DNA of 61,478 bases from JAVVUJ01 sp964582545 (lineage in GTDB: Bacteria > Bacillota > Clostridia > Peptostreptococcales > Anaerovoracaceae). Every line of letters starts with the position of its first letter. Positions within the stretch are counted from its first letter, which is position 1. The stretch lies in the NCBI GenBank assembly GCA_964582545.1, contig CAZOSB010000014.1:1-61478 (forward strand), in the 5' to 3' direction. Shown piece by piece: positions 59,332 through 61,478 of this stretch. The notes under the pieces were generated by a model, which saw only the letters and a list, made by a program, of their open reading frames with translations, searched no databases and was not told the DNA's origin. Both the position numbers and the translations under genes were made by a program.

Positions 59332-60348
59332 ATGGATAAAAAGTTAAAACTTGGAATCATTGGCACCGGAAGGATCGGAAGGGTTCATACCCTCAGCATC
59401 ACGCACCATGTGCCCCAAGCAGAAATTAAAGCCATCACAGACATCAATATGGAGTCCGCACAAGAATGGGCAAAAGAAATGGGCATCGAGCACGTCTATA
59501 AGGACTATCATGAAATCGTCAATGATCCCGAAATCGATGCGGTTTTGGTGTGTTCCTCCACCGATACCCACGCGGAGATTTCCATAGCAGCGGCAAAAGC
59601 AGGAAAGCATGTCTTCTGCGAAAAACCCGTTGACCTTACCATTGAAAAGGTCGAGGCAGCCATTGCAGCGGCTAAAGAGGCTAATGTTAAACTTCAGGTA
59701 GGCTTTAACAGAAGGTTTGATCATAATTTTGCGAAAGTTAAAAACCTAATCGATGAAGGTACCATTGGAGAGCTTCATCTGTTGAAAATTACATCTAGGG
59801 ATCCGGCGCCACCACCAGCTGAATATGTGGCCGTTTCGGGTGGTATGTTCATGGATATGACCATTCATGATTTTGATATGGCCAGATTTATGACCGGTAG
59901 CGAACCTACGGAAATTTACGTGGCTGCGGATTGCCGAGTAGACCCTGCCATTGGAAAGGCCGGAGATGTAGATACCGCAATCATAACTATTCGCTTCGAA
60001 AATGGAGCAATCTGTTCCATCGATAACAGCAGAAAAGCGGCTTATGGTTATGATCAGAGGATAGAAGCCTTTGGGTCTAAAGGAAAGGCGGAAATTTCAA
60101 ACGATCTTCCTTCTACTGCTGTGTGGAGCACAGAGAATGGTGTGTTCAGTGAAAAGCCAAAATACTTTTTCTTAGAGAGATATATGGACTCCTTTGCCTT
60201 GGAAATAAAACAGTTCATTGATTGCATCGTCAATGATAAAGAGCCCCCTGTAGTGGGAAATGACGGCTTGCAACCTATAAGAATGGGACTTGCCGCAAAA
60301 AAATCCGTTGCCGAAGGTCGTACCGTAAAGATGACTGAGATCGGCTAA
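59332..60348 (+). CDS. iolG: inositol 2-dehydrogenase (IolG), second copy
   Basis: A 338-residue Gfo/Idh/MocA dehydrogenase. GTGRIGRVHTLSI is the NAD-binding turn, CEKPVDLTIEKVE carries the catalytic lysine of the standard EKP motif, and FMDMTIHDFDMARF carries the aspartate/histidine pair. It is closer to typical IolG than the first copy and is the better candidate for myo-inositol 2-dehydrogenase. AAGGAGAGTACC precedes the ATG. A perfect 10-bp inverted repeat follows the gene. Confidence 0.9.
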   Translation: MDKKLKLGIIGTGRIGRVHTLSITHHVPQAEIKAITDINMESAQEWAKEMGIEHVYKDYHEIVNDPEIDAVLVCSSTDTHAEISIAAAKAGKHVFCEKPVDLTIEKVEAAIAAAKEANVKLQVGFNRRFDHNFAKVKNLIDEGTIGELHLLKITSRDPAPPPAEYVAVSGGMFMDMTIHDFDMARFMTGSEPTEIYVAADCRVDPAIGKAGDVDTAIITIRFENGAICSIDNSRKAAYGYDQRIEAFGSKGKAEISNDLPSTAVWSTENGVFSEKPKYFFLERYMDSFALEIKQFIDCIVNDKEPPVVGNDGLQPIRMGLAAKKSVAEGRTVKMTEIG

Positions 60349-60355
60349 GCTCTAG

Positions 60356-60377
60356 ATATTAACATGAATGTTAATAT
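60356..60377. repeat. 10-bp perfect inverted repeat before the inositol-binding protein gene
   Basis: ATATTAACAT (60356-60365) and ATGTTAATAT (60368-60377) are perfectly complementary with a 2-nt centre. Being a near-continuous palindrome, it could be a protein-binding site or an mRNA hairpin that separates iolG from the transporter genes. Confidence 0.5.
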
Positions 60378-60405
60378 ATAATTGTTCTCAAAAGGAGGAG
60401 AAAAG

Positions 60406-61362
60406 ATGAAAAAAATACTTGTTTTAATGTTGGTAATGGCAATGGTACTTACGGCATTTGTCGGTTGCGGCAACAAAGACACCGGTAGTGAGGGTGGTGG
60501 AGAAGGTGAAGCTGTTAAGGTAGGATATTCCTGCAATAACTTAAATGACACTTTCCAAACTTACATCGTAGAAGCAGCAAAAAACGCAGCTAAAGATGCG
60601 AACATTACCTTGGATGTGCAAGATGCACAGGAAGACGTAATCAAGCAGCAGGATCAGGTAAATACTTTGATCGAACAAGGTGTTAAAGCTTTGATCGTAG
60701 TTCCTGTAGACACCAGTGCAATGGAAGCGATTACTGCAGCAGCATCAGAAGCAGGAATTCCTTTGGTTTATGTTAACAGAAATCCATTTGGTGAAGGCGC
60801 TATTCCTGAGGGAGTCTACTATGTAGGTTCACAGGAAGTGGTAGCTGGAGAATTCCAGGCGAACTATTTAGAAGAAATGTTACCTGATGGCGGTGGTGTA
60901 GCCATTCTTCAGGGAATCCTTTCTAACGAAGGTGCATTAAAGAGAACTGAAGGAAACGAAAAGGTTCTTGGTGCAAATCCAGCTTTCAAAATTTTAGCAA
61001 AGGAAACTGGAAACTGGCAGAGAGACCAGGGTCTTACTTTGACTGAAAACTGGTTAACTGCTTATGGAGATGACTTAAAAGCTATATTAGCGAATAACGA
61101 CGAAATGGCTCTCGGCGCAGTACAGGCTCTTCAGGCAGCTGGCAGAACAGACGTTATCGTCATGGGTGTAGATGCTATCGATGATGCAAAAGCAGCAGTT
61201 GCAGACGGTACATTGGCAGCAACAGTTCTTCAGGATGCGGCTGGTCAAGGTGGTGGATCCGTAGAGGTTCTGAAAAAGATTCTTGACGGTGGAACAGCTG
61301 AAGCGATTACATGGGTTCCATTTGTCCTGATTACACCTGAAAATATTGCTGAATTTAAATAA
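60406..61362 (+). CDS. sugar/inositol ABC transporter substrate-binding lipoprotein
   Basis: A 318-residue lipoprotein (lipobox AFVGC, Cys near 21) of the RbsB/IbpA class: VGYSCNNLNDTFQTYIVEAA, ALIVVPVDTSAMEAI, AILANNDEMALGAVQAL and VMGVDAIDDAKAAV. Its place after iolG-iolD-iolE-iolG suggests it binds inositol. It is only distantly similar to the binding protein at 48374, so the two ABC systems probably carry different compounds. I chose the ATG at 60406 after AAAGGAGGAGAAAAG; the frame starts further up at 60382 without a site. A strong hairpin follows it. Confidence 0.88.
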   Translation: MKKILVLMLVMAMVLTAFVGCGNKDTGSEGGGEGEAVKVGYSCNNLNDTFQTYIVEAAKNAAKDANITLDVQDAQEDVIKQQDQVNTLIEQGVKALIVVPVDTSAMEAITAAASEAGIPLVYVNRNPFGEGAIPEGVYYVGSQEVVAGEFQANYLEEMLPDGGGVAILQGILSNEGALKRTEGNEKVLGANPAFKILAKETGNWQRDQGLTLTENWLTAYGDDLKAILANNDEMALGAVQALQAAGRTDVIVMGVDAIDDAKAAVADGTLAATVLQDAAGQGGGSVEVLKKILDGGTAEAITWVPFVLITPENIAEFK

Positions 61363-61371
61363 TTAAGGCAG

Positions 61372-61405
61372 TTGAAAGGGGAAAGGTAAGCCTTTTCCCT
61401 TTCAA
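61372..61405 (+). terminator. hairpin between binding-protein and ABC ATPase genes
   Basis: TTGAAAGGGGAAAGG (61372-61386) pairs with CCTTTTCCCTTTCAA (61391-61405), with a 4-nt loop and no proper U run. It probably stabilises the binding-protein mRNA and lets only part of transcription through. Confidence 0.7.
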
Positions 61406-61437
61406 ATAAATCATTGAACTCTAAAAGGAGGTAAAAG

Positions 61438-61478
61438 ATGGCAGAAGAGAAATATTTATTGCAGATGAAGGACATCGT
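61438..61478 (+). CDS. ABC transporter ATP-binding protein, cut by the window edge
   Basis: Only the first 13 codons are present (MAEEKYLLQMKDI). They resemble the N-terminus of an RbsA/MglA-type sugar ATPase, just before the first nucleotide-binding domain. AAAAGGAGGTAAAAG precedes the ATG. Its place after a sugar-binding protein gene supports the call. Confidence 0.7.
   Translation, partial: MAEEKYLLQMKDI

Overview
The window looks like chromosome from a strictly anaerobic, low-GC Gram-positive bacterium of the class Clostridia. The reasons are strong AGGAGG-type ribosome binding sites, SLH-domain S-layer proteins, a glycyl radical enzyme with its radical SAM activase, a tungsten-type aldehyde:ferredoxin oxidoreductase, a PPi-type phosphofructokinase, and a putrescine aminotransferase. 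Placement near the Anaerovoracaceae/Peptostreptococcales is a guess. I see no rRNA, tRNA, CRISPR array or insertion sequence.

Layout. (1) 1-9930: mixed housekeeping and small-molecule genes: a CofE-like ligase, a radical SAM protein, a DUF368 undecaprenyl-phosphate translocase-like protein, putrescine aminotransferase, a lytic transglycosylase behind a structured 5' leader, a TAXI lipoprotein and metG. (2) 10263-28514: a cell-surface locus of six SLH-domain proteins and one 2056-residue secreted beta-rich protein. It ends in the probable major S-layer gene, which has a roughly 240-nt folded leader and a possible 19-codon leader peptide. (3) 28590-34124: a tyrosine recombinase, an EF-G-like GTPase, a membrane-anchored amidase and radA. 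(4) 34244-50332, minus strand: a long catabolic operon of about 15 kb. (5) 50790-61478: a sigma-54 activator, a PPi-PFK, and a LacI-controlled inositol operon that runs off the right edge.

The main point of interest is region 4. In transcription order it encodes an SDR, a sugar ABC importer (binding protein, permease, ATPase, permease), a GCxE-type glycyl radical enzyme and its activase, a cupin, an aldo/keto reductase, a split transketolase, a zinc alcohol dehydrogenase, a MoaD/ThiS protein and an AOR; a second SDR follows. A near-consensus sigma-54 promoter (50473-50488) precedes it. The divergent gene encodes a GAF-AAA+-Fis activator, and inverted repeats suited to activator binding lie between them. 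This resembles a complete uptake-to-oxidation route for a sugar, polyol or cyclitol, using radical dehydration or cleavage, two-carbon transfer and ferredoxin reduction. I cannot match it to a described pathway.

Next to it, iolG-iolD-iolE-iolG-binding protein-ABC ATPase form a recognisable inositol operon that carries IolG, IolE and IolD steps but no iolB, iolC, iolJ or iolA within view. A PPi-PFK gene divergent from the lacI gene has its promoter bracketed by two identical CAAACGTTTG operators, so it probably belongs to the inositol regulon. The two neighbouring loci may cooperate, but that is inference from position.
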